From Bacteroidales bacterium (GTDB lineage: Bacteria > Bacteroidota > Bacteroidia > Bacteroidales > F082), in assembly GCA_017630195.1 (NCBI GenBank), contig JAGBVS010000211.1, positions 1-45,702 on the forward strand: a DNA stretch of 45,702 bases. Direction: 5' to 3'. Positions 1-8,755 of the stretch are shown piece by piece. A model generated the notes under the pieces. That model had not been told where the DNA came from, did no database searches, and was given only the letters and a program-made list of their open reading frames with translations. Positions within the stretch are counted from its first letter, which is position 1. Each line of letters begins with the position of its first letter. The translations under genes and the position numbers were made by a program.

Positions 1-119
1 AAATCATAAGTTCCGCCAGTAGCGTAAATTTGAACGTTTTGCTCTTTCAATAAAGCAACTATTTTATCTAAGTTAGTCTTGTAAAAGACTGATATTAAAC
101 AAGTTTTAATCTTTTTCAA
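1..119 (-). CDS. purH: PurH N-terminus (AICAR transformylase / IMP cyclohydrolase), partial
   Basis: Read on the minus strand from 119, the frame starts at TTG and gives KKIKTCLISVFYK, then a stretch ending YATGGTYD. This matches the N-terminal IMP cyclohydrolase (MGS-like) part of PurH, where a 'ALISVxxK ... STGGT' pattern is typical. PurH performs the last two steps of purine synthesis in the cytoplasm. Only 39 complete codons are inside the window; the rest lies beyond position 1. An in-frame TAA lies 12 nt (four codons) upstream and there is no ATG between it and the TTG, so TTG at 119-117 is the only plausible start. The gene diverges from recJ. The assignment rests on a short fragment but the motif order is convincing. 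Confidence 0.82.
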   Translation of the reverse strand, partial: MKKIKTCLISVFYKTNLDKIVALLKEQNVQIYATGGTYD

Positions 120-324
120 GGGACATCTATTTTTAAGTTAAACATATTGCAATAATAATAAATATATCTTATTTAAAAAAGGATTTTGGTAACTTTTTTT
201 AAAAGAATTATGAACAAATTAATGTGAATTACTCGACACGTCTGTCATTAGTTTATAGATATGTTTATCCTAAATCTTTGAATATTAAACAAATATTTTT
301 TTATATAAAAATCATAAAAAAAAC

Positions 325-355
325 TTGGAAAAAGTAATTATTTGTTGTAATTTTA
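325..355 (+). promoter_or_regulatory. Candidate Bacteroidetes promoter of recJ
   Basis: TTG at 325-327 is followed after 20 nt by TAATTTTA at 348-355, close to the Bacteroidetes -33/-7 pattern (TTG, then TAnnTTTG); the last base differs. The GTG start of recJ is 20 nt downstream. The rest of 120-374, between purH and recJ, is very AT-rich and I see no gene, RNA or convincing repeat in it. Confidence 0.45.
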
Positions 356-374
356 CAAGTTCAAAAAAAATATT

Positions 375-2150
375 GTGAAAACACGTTGGATATTAAATAA
401 AGAAGTTGACAAACAAATTGTTGGAGATTTATCGAATGTTTTAGGAATCGATGAAAATCTTGCTACTTTATTGGTACAACGTGGAATTGAGAACTACGAC
501 CAAGCCAAAGATTTTTTCAGACCATCGTTGACGCACCTTCACGATCCGTTCTTGATGAAAGATATGGATAAGGCTGTGGCTCGTATTAAAGAAGCTTACG
601 AAAAAGGCGAAAAAATTTTGATATATGGCGATTATGATGTTGACGGAACAACCGCTGTCGCTCTGATTTATATCTTTCTAAAAAATATCATCAATAAGAA
701 AAAAATAGAATTTTATATTCCTGACCGTTATGATGAAGGTTATGGTATATCTTATAAAGGTATAGATTATGCTGCCGATAACGGATTTAATCTTGTTATT
801 GTCTTAGACTGCGGAATCAAGGCTGTCGATAAAATAGAATACGCCAAAAGTCGCAATGTAGATTTTATAATATGCGACCATCACAGACCAGGTGATGAAA
901 TACCGAATGCAGTAGCGGTGTTGGATTCAAAACGCCCTGATTGTCAATATCCATATAAAGAATTGTCAGGTTGCGGTGTTGGTTTTAAACTTATAACAGC
1001 ATTGACAATGGAATTAGGAACTTCAATGGATAAAGTTTATGAACTCCTTGATTTAGTTGCTGTTAGTATCGCTGCCGACATAGTCCCTATAACAGGGGAA
1101 AATAGAGTCTTGGCTTATTATGGATTACAATTAATTAATAAAAATCCTCGCCCAGGTTTAGAAGCTGTTTTAAGTCATGCCAACGTTTTTCGTCTTGAAG
1201 AAGAAACACCAAGCGACACGGAACATCCTCAGAATGTTCTTAATAAAGAAGTGACAATCAGCGACTTGGTTTTTATGATTGGACCAAGAATCAATGCCGC
1301 CGGCCGTCTCGAAAAAGCAAGCGATTCGGTTAGACTTCTTATTGCTGACAGAAAAGAACACGCTGATAAATTGGCAGCTTCTATCAATGACTTGAATGTG
1401 AAACGCCGCGAATTTGATAATAAAATAACAGAAGAAGCTCTCGCTATGATAGCTGAAAATGAGAAAATTCTGAATGCCAAAAGCACTGTTATTTTTAATG
1501 AAAATTGGCATAAAGGTGTTATCGGAATCGTAGCGTCAAGACTCACAGATACTTATTATCGACCAACAATTGTATTGACAAGGTCCAATAATCTTATTAC
1601 AGGTTCGGCTCGTTCAATAAAGAATTTCGATATTTACGATGCAATCGACAACTGCTCCGATTTATTAGAACATTTTGGTGGACATAAATATGCGGCAGGT
1701 CTTTCATTAAAACCGGAAAACCTTGAGGAATTTTCCCGTCGTTTTGAAGAATATGTCGCAAATAATATTGATAAAGAAGAACTTATCCCTGAATTAAATG
1801 TCGATTTGGAAATAGATTTCTCTGACATCACTCCTAAATTTGTCAGAGTCTTGAAACAGTTTGCTCCATTCGGACCAGGAAATATGGCTCCTGTGTTTTT
1901 GTCGAAAAATGTTATAGATAACGGGTTGTCACGTTCTGTTGGAAATAAGAAACATCTCAAATTGACAATTTGTCAACAACAAGACCCAAGTTTGATTTTC
2001 GCTGGAATAGCATTCCAAAAAGGCGATGATTATATGAGAGTTCACTCAAAAGAACCATTCTCAATATGTTATTGTATAGAGAAAAACTTCTGGCAAGGCA
2101 GAACAAATCTTCAGCTTAATGTTAAAGACATTAAGTTTTCTGAAGAATGA
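375..2150 (+). CDS. recJ: Single-stranded-DNA-specific exonuclease RecJ
   Basis: 591 residues, a normal length for RecJ, a cytoplasmic 5'-3' ssDNA exonuclease of recombination and mismatch repair. DHH-family motifs are present in order: DYDVDGTT (86-93), then ICDHHRP around D168-H169-H170, then the DHHA1 signature EHFGGHKYAAG near residue 435. A C-terminal OB-like region follows (FAPFGPGNMAPVF near 497). Metal-binding aspartates and histidines look intact. The start is GTG at 375; the first residues KTRWILN resemble the usual RecJ N-terminus, so no later start is needed. It stops 9 nt before the convergent LysE-type gene, with no obvious terminator between. Confidence 0.95.
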   Translation: MKTRWILNKEVDKQIVGDLSNVLGIDENLATLLVQRGIENYDQAKDFFRPSLTHLHDPFLMKDMDKAVARIKEAYEKGEKILIYGDYDVDGTTAVALIYIFLKNIINKKKIEFYIPDRYDEGYGISYKGIDYAADNGFNLVIVLDCGIKAVDKIEYAKSRNVDFIICDHHRPGDEIPNAVAVLDSKRPDCQYPYKELSGCGVGFKLITALTMELGTSMDKVYELLDLVAVSIAADIVPITGENRVLAYYGLQLINKNPRPGLEAVLSHANVFRLEEETPSDTEHPQNVLNKEVTISDLVFMIGPRINAAGRLEKASDSVRLLIADRKEHADKLAASINDLNVKRREFDNKITEEALAMIAENEKILNAKSTVIFNENWHKGVIGIVASRLTDTYYRPTIVLTRSNNLITGSARSIKNFDIYDAIDNCSDLLEHFGGHKYAAGLSLKPENLEEFSRRFEEYVANNIDKEELIPELNVDLEIDFSDITPKFVRVLKQFAPFGPGNMAPVFLSKNVIDNGLSRSVGNKKHLKLTICQQQDPSLIFAGIAFQKGDDYMRVHSKEPFSICYCIEKNFWQGRTNLQLNVKDIKFSEE

Positions 2151-2159
2151 TTTTAAAGT

Positions 2160-2825
2160 TTATAAAGGAAAAAACAATAATCTAAGCATCAAGAATAATC
2201 CGAAAAGTACAAGCACAATACCTGTAGCTTGATTTAATTTTTTTAACATATTCTCCGTAAAGAATCGCTGTAGTGAAGCTGCTCCTAAAGCTTTTAAAAT
2301 GTCGAAAAATAATACGGTGGTGAAAACTCCTGTGAAGAATATCATCAAAGAATATTTGTCACCGCCAAAATTACTCGAAGCTGTAGCAACACAAGTAACC
2401 CAAAAAATCCATACAAAAGGATTAAATATATTGATTAAGAAACCTTTGCTGATATAAAAGAAACAAGATGGCTCATTATTTAATTTTTCTTCCAACTTGT
2501 TGATAGTTAAATTGTTGCTCTCACTTTTTTTGATAATTTTATTTGGAGATAAATTGAATGTATATATACCGTAGATTATCAATATGATACCTGCACTTAT
2601 TCCTGCATAAATAAGATTTTTCTTATCTGTAATATTGAATTGAATATTGGTCATTGTTATTAAACAAACAATTATTATGTCATTCAAAATAATGCCAAGA
2701 TCCAAGAACATGGCCGATTTGAAGCCTCTGTTGATGCTTGTTTGAATCAAGGTGAAAAATGAAGGACCGAATCCCATGACAAAAGCAAGGGAAAGTCCAA
2801 TAATAATGCCTTCAATAAAGATCAT
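2160..2825 (-). CDS. LysE/RhtB-family amino-acid exporter
   Basis: 221 residues, strongly hydrophobic with about six membrane segments, fitting the LysE/RhtB superfamily of inner-membrane exporters of amino acids and derivatives. The N-terminus has the family pattern: a first helix, then GFGPSFFTLIQTSINRGFKSA and a second helix (the PGP-like turn is FGPS here). A hydrophilic loop at about residues 93-118 sits between helices 3 and 4. Its ATG overlaps the TGA of the upstream GH3 gene (ATGA at 2825-2822), so translation is probably coupled and substrate and product may be linked. The exact substrate cannot be told from sequence. Confidence 0.85.
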   Translation of the reverse strand: MIFIEGIIIGLSLAFVMGFGPSFFTLIQTSINRGFKSAMFLDLGIILNDIIIVCLITMTNIQFNITDKKNLIYAGISAGIILIIYGIYTFNLSPNKIIKKSESNNLTINKLEEKLNNEPSCFFYISKGFLINIFNPFVWIFWVTCVATASSNFGGDKYSLMIFFTGVFTTVLFFDILKALGAASLQRFFTENMLKKLNQATGIVLVLFGLFLMLRLLFFPL

Positions 2826-4369
2826 TTGTTAAAATTTAATGATGAAATAAATTCTTGCCAATCTTCGTATCTCTTGCCTTTTAAAACGCGAGGAAATTTT
2901 GTTGCACCACCGATTTTTGCAGTTTTTTCCATAAAGTCATAAAAGACATGTGTTGGTAAAATATCTATATATAAATCTCTTAAAGCTTCTTCTCTTTCAA
3001 CGCGATAATCATCGTTCAAGATTTTAAGATGTTCATCGATTCTCTTGATGGCAGCTTCTTTGTCGATAGGTTCGTCGCAGCCTAAATACCAATGATGTGC
3101 GAATGTGTTGTTGTTGCGGAATCCGGCTACGGTAAATTCGTTTATGTCAACTTTAAACTCATTAGATACATTTTCAATTGCTTGATTCATATTATCTTGC
3201 GACAAATGTTCACCAACGAGGCTCAAGAATTGTTTTGTTCTGCCAGTTATTATTATTTCGCATTTTTCTTTATTGACGAATTTTATGACATCGCCAATGA
3301 GATAACGCCATGTACCGGCATTTGTAGAAAGCAAGATTGCATAATCTACGTTTTCTTCTATTTCATTTATCGTAAGTGATTGGCAATCTTGTTTTATATT
3401 ACCGTCTTCATTAAAATTATCATCATTGAAAGGAACGAATTCGTAATATATTCCATTGTCAACGATAAGTTGCATTATACGTTTATTGAGGTCAACTTGA
3501 TAGGCAATGTAACCTTCTGAAGCTAAATAACTTTCACTATAAACAACAGGTTTTCCGAACAATTTTTCGAAGCTTTTTTCGTAAGGAGCGAATGCAACAC
3601 CACTATGTACATAAGCCGACAACGAAGGCCATAAGTCGTGGATTGTGTTTAAGTTATATTCTTTGATGATACGTTCCAAGAGAATCTGTACCCAAGAAGG
3701 AACGCCTACCAGAACACCGATGTCCCATGATGGAGCTTTCTTTACCATCTCGTCAAGTTTGGTATTCCAATCTGTTGTTTTAGAGATTTTTCTTCCCGGT
3801 TTATAGAAATATTCAAACCAGAAAGGCAATTTAGCAGCTGAAATTCCAGATAAGTCGCCAGAATAATAAGTTCCATTATATTGGAGGTGTGTGCTGCCGC
3901 CAATCATCAAGAAGCCTTTGTCATAAAAGTCAAGTGGGAAATCGTATTTTGTAGCAGCTAAAATTTGTCTAAGACTGGCCTTCTTGATAGATGCCAACAT
4001 GTTATTGGTAATAGGAATGAATTTGCTTGATGATTCTGAGGTGCCAGAACTTAAAGCAAAATATTTTATTTTTCCAGGCCAAGTGACAAAAGTTTCACCA
4101 TTCAAAGCACGAAACCACCAGCTTTTGTACATTGAATTGTAGTCAAAGATTGGCACGTTTTTTCTGAAAGTATTGAAAACATCATCAGATTTTAATATTT
4201 CATCGAAGTGATAATATTCTCCAAATGAAGTGGTGGAAGCTTTTCTGAGTAGTTTCTTTAATTCTTTAGTTTGTGCTTTTATAGGGTCTAATCTTTTCTG
4301 TTTCATATCGATAGGGATATTTCCAACAGAATAGACGGTTTTCATTAGTGAACTAATAATCTTTGACAT
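2822..4369 (-). CDS. GH3-family acyl-acid amido synthetase
   Basis: 515 residues matching the GH3 auxin-responsive family, ANL-type adenylating enzymes that activate a carboxylic acid with ATP and join it to an amino acid. The P-loop-like adenylation motif is SSGTSESSSKF (107-117). Further family landmarks are SESYLASEGYIAYQ and, in the C-terminal half, TWRYLIGDVIKF followed by ITGRTKQFLSLVGE. No signal peptide, so cytoplasmic. Plant members conjugate hormones; bacterial members are common in Bacteroidetes but their substrates are mostly unknown. It is the first gene of a two-gene unit with the LysE-type exporter. The ATG at 4369 is the first Met of the frame and gives a natural N-terminus. 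Confidence 0.9.
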   Translation of the reverse strand: MSKIISSLMKTVYSVGNIPIDMKQKRLDPIKAQTKELKKLLRKASTTSFGEYYHFDEILKSDDVFNTFRKNVPIFDYNSMYKSWWFRALNGETFVTWPGKIKYFALSSGTSESSSKFIPITNNMLASIKKASLRQILAATKYDFPLDFYDKGFLMIGGSTHLQYNGTYYSGDLSGISAAKLPFWFEYFYKPGRKISKTTDWNTKLDEMVKKAPSWDIGVLVGVPSWVQILLERIIKEYNLNTIHDLWPSLSAYVHSGVAFAPYEKSFEKLFGKPVVYSESYLASEGYIAYQVDLNKRIMQLIVDNGIYYEFVPFNDDNFNEDGNIKQDCQSLTINEIEENVDYAILLSTNAGTWRYLIGDVIKFVNKEKCEIIITGRTKQFLSLVGEHLSQDNMNQAIENVSNEFKVDINEFTVAGFRNNNTFAHHWYLGCDEPIDKEAAIKRIDEHLKILNDDYRVEREEALRDLYIDILPTHVFYDFMEKTAKIGGATKFPRVLKGKRYEDWQEFISSLNFNK

Positions 4370-4389
4370 ATAATTTATTTTTTCTACTA

Positions 4390-4435
4390 CAAAAATAATA
4401 AAAAAGCTTTGTTTTTAAAAAAAATGTTATCTTTG
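4390..4435. promoter_or_regulatory. Divergent promoter region, GH3 operon and outer-membrane gene
   Basis: On the plus strand TTTG at 4408-4411 precedes TATCTTTG at 4428-4435, a perfect TAnnTTTG -7 box, 36 nt before the ATG of the barrel gene; the 16-nt spacer is a little short. On the minus strand TATTTTTG (4397-4390) is a -7 box about 20 nt upstream of the GH3 ATG; I see no clear -33 element for it. Confidence 0.55.
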
Positions 4436-4471
4436 TATCATTAAACGTTAACAAATTAAATTTTTAGAATT

Positions 4472-4924
4472 ATGAGAAAAAAATTATTATTGTTAGTAGC
4501 TATTATTAGCTTCTTAGGTTTAGGTGCTCAAGCTCAATCAACAATGAGCAAAGGTCAATTGGTTGGTAGTGCAAGATTAGGTTTTGGCGGTGGTGGTATT
4601 CCTATCGCTGTTGCTGCTGACTACGGTATCGTAGATAATCTTATTAATGGCAAAGACGCTATTTCTGTTGGTGGTCAAGTTGGTATTTTTATGTACGATA
4701 GCAATATCTCTTTCACATTAGCAGCAAGAGGTAATTTCCATTATCAATTTATTGACAATTTAGACACATACGCTGGTCTCCAAATTGGTCTCCACACTGG
4801 CGGTCTCAGCTTCGGCTTCGATTTAGGTACTCGTTACTATTTTAACGACAAATTCGCTGTTGGCATCGAATTCGGCGGCTGTGGTTTCACAGGTACTTCA
4901 ATCGGTGTTTCAATGAAGTTCTAA
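4472..4924 (+). CDS. Small outer-membrane beta-barrel protein
   Basis: 150 residues. The signal peptide is clear (MRKKLLLLVAIISFLG, cleavage after AQA near residue 21). The mature part alternates polar and hydrophobic residues with many glycines, and ends in VSMKF; a C-terminal Phe is typical of outer-membrane strands inserted by the BAM complex. The predicted strands (SARLGFGG, ISVGGQVGIF, FTLAARGNFHYQF, YAGLQIGLH, LSFGFDLGTRYYF, FAVGIEFGG) suggest a barrel of about eight strands. Function unknown. It is monocistronic, with its own promoter and a terminator. The codon choice (GGT, GCT, AAC, CTC) suggests high expression. Confidence 0.75.
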   Translation: MRKKLLLLVAIISFLGLGAQAQSTMSKGQLVGSARLGFGGGGIPIAVAADYGIVDNLINGKDAISVGGQVGIFMYDSNISFTLAARGNFHYQFIDNLDTYAGLQIGLHTGGLSFGFDLGTRYYFNDKFAVGIEFGGCGFTGTSIGVSMKF

Positions 4925-4952
4925 GAACAAGGTCATAAAAAATAAATTATAA

Positions 4953-4985
4953 AAGTCCGTAAGTCATTTATGGACTTTTTTTTGT
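4953..4985. terminator. Bidirectional intrinsic terminator
   Basis: AAGTCCGTAA (4953-4962) pairs with TTATGGACTT (4968-4977, one G-U pair) around a 5-nt loop and is followed by a T run to about 4983. On the minus strand the stem includes the last codons and stop of the convergent lamin-tail gene, preceded by A/T-rich sequence. Confidence 0.8.
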
Positions 4986-7577
4986 TGCTACAACGACAAC
5001 TTTTCTAATTCTTTTTACAAACCCTTCCAAATCAAAAATCTCTGTTTGTACAATATAAATTCCTGGTTCGAGATGATGATTGCTATCGTTGCAGCCGTTC
5101 CATGAAACAAAACCTTCATTATTTACAAGACTGTTGTTCAATAAATTATTTACTAATCTTCCTTTTGAATTGAAAATTTTAATGTTTAAAGTATAACCAT
5201 TTTTATCTAAATCATAATAGATATTACAAATGTCATCGAAGCCATCGTTATCAGGTGAGAAAATCTCCGGAACGATGTTTATCTCGTTATCATTTTTAAT
5301 TTCATCATAATCTGAAGACATTGAATTTTTATATCCTGGTGTTCCGTAATTCACATCGTATGATGCAGAATGCCAATTGTTTTTATCTGAAGACATATTC
5401 TCAGAAGATATTCTTTCCAGTGAAACTCCTTGGGTTTCTATTAGTAAATCATAATGCATCTTTTCCGAATAAAACACTTCGTCTATAATTTCTCGACTTT
5501 TATTACATATTATAATATGTCCTTCTTCATTGGGCAATGAAGGTAAAGATTCTATATCCAAAAAATCATCAGAAGAACTTTCATATTGATATTTAACAAT
5601 TTCGCCATCTGTGGATAATAGGCAATAAGATTTGGGAAGCAAGATTCTGCCTGTGGAAATTAATTCTTTTACAATTGTATCTGCTGGATTCGGAAAGCTT
5701 TTCTTTATTGTTCCAATCAAAATTTTGCTTAAATCGATGACTTTATCGGAACGATTAAAAAGCTCAATATATTCAACTCCGGATGAAATGGGATTGAATA
5801 GTATTTCATTGATAATAATATCTTTACGTTCTATCTGAGATGGTATTCCGAAAGCTGCGTTAATTTCATTTTCGAGTGATATGTCTTTGCAGTTTGTTAC
5901 ATTATTAATGTTAAGTGTATATAATTTGTTTTCTTCAAAATCATGATTGAAAATTAATTCCACAAAGCCTTTCTTGTCAGGAAATAAATTAACCTCTTCA
6001 GGATGTAATTGCATTTCTTTTATATAATAATTTTCAATGTTTTGCAAAGTTTCAATATTCATATTTTGGTTAAAATATACTTCGATTATATTGTTAGAAA
6101 TAGGATTTATATAATTGAGTTTAGGAAATATAATATTCTCATTTTTGATAGAATTGCTTTTTCCTGGGGTGCCGCCTTCTTTGCTTATTGAGCTGTTCCA
6201 GTTAGGTTTGCCGGCGCATGGATTGTTAGCGTCAATCTGTTCGAGCGACCATCCGCCATCTTTTTTGTAATCGGCCGAATGCCATGAAATGTCAAAGTCT
6301 ATAGAAGAAATGTAATTTTCGTTTTTATCAATCAGTGTCAGATTTGCTCCTGAATTACTTATTTGAAAAGAAGAAAAACCATAACAATTTCCATATTGCG
6401 ACAAATCTTCAGCAGCATCGATATTACATAAAATTATGTAATCATCAGCTTGGATTTCAACATCTTCATTAATCAGATATTCAGAACTTCCAATAATAAG
6501 TTTCCAGTTTTTTATGTTTATAGGAAATTCTGATGAGTTGTATAATTCTACATATTCCCAGTCGGGAAGTTCAATTTGAGGCGAAGGATCCGCCATGATT
6601 TCATTTATGACAATATCATATTCTTTTGCATTGTAATGTAGGAACTTGTGAGTTATTTCGTAAGAAATATTTCCTTCTAAGTCTTCAATATTTTTTATTG
6701 TTAAATTATGATGAATTCCTTCTTCAATTACATTATTAAATTCTAAGATAAGAGAGGAAATATCATTCCCATAACTTACTTTTTCAGGATTAAGATTTTG
6801 ATTTACAAGGAAGAAATTTTCTTTTTTCAATGAATTTTCACAAATTGCTTCGTTGAAATTAAGTCGTAAGTTAAAATCATCAATAATTTCGCAATTTATT
6901 AGTTCTGGAGCGACGCTGTCGATAATTTTGGGACCTATATAAATATTGTCGAAATAAAAATGTTTTGTATTGCTATTTGTAAAAGTGCAGTAAAATCCGA
7001 ATGATGTATTTTGATTCAAAGAAGCGAATTTATCGTCAAAAGCTGTAGCTTCCAATTTGTAGTTGCCGTTTCCCTCTTTATCCACAAAAATTTTCCAATT
7101 GTTTGATTCTTCGTATGTTATTTTGATAAAAGTAGAGAAAGAAGAAGCTATGAAAGTGTCGGTTCCGCGACAAAGGCTTGTTAGTTCACCATTGTCGATT
7201 CGTAATAATTCAACAACATCATAGCTTCCAGATTCCCCGAAACGTAAAATGTAAGCGGTTTTGCATGTTTTTAATTCTTGTGTGTCGCTATACAAAAACA
7301 CGTCGCAGAAATTTTTTGATGAAGGAGAGAATTTTTCCTTAATCCAAAATCGCCATTCGGTTTCTTTAAGTTTTTCGTAATCAACGGAAAGCCAAGCTTC
7401 TCCTCCATAGTTTGAATTTAGTTGTAATTGATATTCATCATTAATTATAAAAAGGCTATCGCTGCCGAGCCAAGCAGGATTCTCGTTGAAATTTCCATCG
7501 GAAAAATCATCGGAAACCTGCGCCCGACAAACCCGAAAAACAAATATTAATAAGGATAATAATAAAATAGGTCTCAT
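4968..7577 (-). CDS. Secreted lamin-tail-domain protein with CHU_C/FlgD-like C-terminus
   Basis: 869 residues from the preferred ATG at 7577; an earlier in-frame ATG (7637) would put 20 polar residues before the signal peptide MRPILLLSLLIFVFRVCRAQ, so I reject it. Order of domains: a jelly-roll-like region (about 25-225), an Ig-like 'Big_5' domain with APELINCEI (about 230-330), a first lamin-tail domain starting DIVINEIMADPSP (about 330-480), a second Big_5-like domain, a second lamin-tail domain starting DIIINEILFNP (about 595-760), and a C-terminal region with FSPDNDGFDD and LEPGIYIVQTE, a gliding-motility/FlgD-like cap that often serves T9SS export. Probably a cell-surface or secreted structural or adhesive protein; no catalytic motif seen. 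It converges on the barrel gene. Confidence 0.8.
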   Translation of the reverse strand: MRPILLLSLLIFVFRVCRAQVSDDFSDGNFNENPAWLGSDSLFIINDEYQLQLNSNYGGEAWLSVDYEKLKETEWRFWIKEKFSPSSKNFCDVFLYSDTQELKTCKTAYILRFGESGSYDVVELLRIDNGELTSLCRGTDTFIASSFSTFIKITYEESNNWKIFVDKEGNGNYKLEATAFDDKFASLNQNTSFGFYCTFTNSNTKHFYFDNIYIGPKIIDSVAPELINCEIIDDFNLRLNFNEAICENSLKKENFFLVNQNLNPEKVSYGNDISSLILEFNNVIEEGIHHNLTIKNIEDLEGNISYEITHKFLHYNAKEYDIVINEIMADPSPQIELPDWEYVELYNSSEFPINIKNWKLIIGSSEYLINEDVEIQADDYIILCNIDAAEDLSQYGNCYGFSSFQISNSGANLTLIDKNENYISSIDFDISWHSADYKKDGGWSLEQIDANNPCAGKPNWNSSISKEGGTPGKSNSIKNENIIFPKLNYINPISNNIIEVYFNQNMNIETLQNIENYYIKEMQLHPEEVNLFPDKKGFVELIFNHDFEENKLYTLNINNVTNCKDISLENEINAAFGIPSQIERKDIIINEILFNPISSGVEYIELFNRSDKVIDLSKILIGTIKKSFPNPADTIVKELISTGRILLPKSYCLLSTDGEIVKYQYESSSDDFLDIESLPSLPNEEGHIIICNKSREIIDEVFYSEKMHYDLLIETQGVSLERISSENMSSDKNNWHSASYDVNYGTPGYKNSMSSDYDEIKNDNEINIVPEIFSPDNDGFDDICNIYYDLDKNGYTLNIKIFNSKGRLVNNLLNNSLVNNEGFVSWNGCNDSNHHLEPGIYIVQTEIFDLEGFVKRIRKVVVVATKKSP

Positions 7578-7626
7578 AGTTTTTAGCTTTTTACATTTTA
7601 CATTTTTAAGATTTCCAATAAATTCG

Positions 7627-7634
7627 TATTTTTG
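7627..7634 (+). promoter_or_regulatory. Possible -7 box upstream of asd
   Basis: TATTTTTG fits TAnnTTTG, but no -33 element is visible and the asd start is 131 nt away. The stretch 7578-7765 is AT-rich with no hairpin I would call a riboswitch. Confidence 0.25.
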
Positions 7635-7765
7635 CACGTAAAAGTACAGCTTTTTTTCTTTAAGTTCTTGATTTTTAACTATTTTTAACTTTTGTGTTAA
7701 TAATTGTTAAAAATGAATCAAAAAGAGTGTAAAAAAAGCCATTTTTAATTAATATTTTTTAGGAA

Positions 7766-8755
7766 ATGAAAGTAGCTGTTATAGGAGCAACAGGTTTAGT
7801 GGGGCAAAAAATGTTACAGGTTTTGGATGAACAGAATCTGCCTATTGATGAATTGATTGTAGCAGCATCAGAAAAATCTGTTGGTAAAAAGATTTTATAT
7901 AAAGATAAAGAACTTACTTTAATATCGGTAGATCAAGCTGTTGAGGAAAAACCAAGCATCGCGATTTTCTCTGCCGGTGCGGAAGTATCTCTTCAATATG
8001 CAAAGAAATTCGCTGCTAATGGAACATACGTCATCGACAATAGTTCGGCTTGGCGCAAAGATAAAGACATTCCTTTGGTAGTTCCGGAAATAAATGCGTC
8101 AGATATTAGCGTTGATAATCATATAATTGCAAATCCTAATTGTACAACAATCTGTATGTTGATGGCATTAGCTCCATTACACAGAAAATATAAAGCTAAA
8201 CGATTAGTTATCTCAACGTATCAGTCGGTTAGTGGAAGCGGACATAAAGGCTTAAATCAATTGGCGGCCGAACAAAAAGGCGAAGTGTCTGATAATCCGG
8301 CATATCCTCATCAAATACATGAAAATGTAATTCCACATGGCGGTAATTTTTCTGAGACTGGTTACACAGCAGAAGAGGATAAATTGGTTTTTGAAACAAA
8401 TAAAATTTTACATTCCGATATTGCTGTTACAGCTACCGTTGTTCGTGTCCCGGTTTTCGGAGGTCATTCAGAAAGCGTGAATGTTGAATTTGAACAACAA
8501 TTTGATTTAGATGAAGTTAGAAATATTTTATCTAACACAGATGGCGTTACGCTTTATGATAATCCAAGCGAGAATATTTATCCGACACCGATTATGGCTT
8601 TCGATAAAGATGATGTTTTTGTAGGACGTATCCGCCGTGATTTCAGCATAGAAAAAGGATTGAATTTCTGGGTTGTTTCCGACAACATTAGAAAAGGAGC
8701 AGCTACTAATGCAGTGCAGATTGCTAAATATATAATTGAGAATTTTGCAATATGA
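7766..8755 (+). CDS. asd: Aspartate-semialdehyde dehydrogenase
   Basis: 329 residues. Cytoplasmic NADPH-dependent reduction of aspartyl phosphate to aspartate semialdehyde, the branch step to lysine/diaminopimelate, threonine and methionine. The N-terminal nucleotide-binding motif GATGLVGQKM is at 7-16. The catalytic Cys126 lies in NPNCTTICM, and the catalytic His234 in RVPVFGGHSESV. The QSVSGSGHKG loop also matches the family. The ATG at 7766 directly precedes KVAVIGATG, so the start is secure. The stop overlaps the ribF start by four bases (ATGA at 8752-8755), giving a translationally coupled pair. Confidence 0.96.
   Translation: MKVAVIGATGLVGQKMLQVLDEQNLPIDELIVAASEKSVGKKILYKDKELTLISVDQAVEEKPSIAIFSAGAEVSLQYAKKFAANGTYVIDNSSAWRKDKDIPLVVPEINASDISVDNHIIANPNCTTICMLMALAPLHRKYKAKRLVISTYQSVSGSGHKGLNQLAAEQKGEVSDNPAYPHQIHENVIPHGGNFSETGYTAEEDKLVFETNKILHSDIAVTATVVRVPVFGGHSESVNVEFEQQFDLDEVRNILSNTDGVTLYDNPSENIYPTPIMAFDKDDVFVGRIRRDFSIEKGLNFWVVSDNIRKGAATNAVQIAKYIIENFAI

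Noticed and set aside
7578-7765. Lysine or other riboswitch upstream of asd
   Set aside because: The leader is AT-rich and I can find no set of conserved helices.
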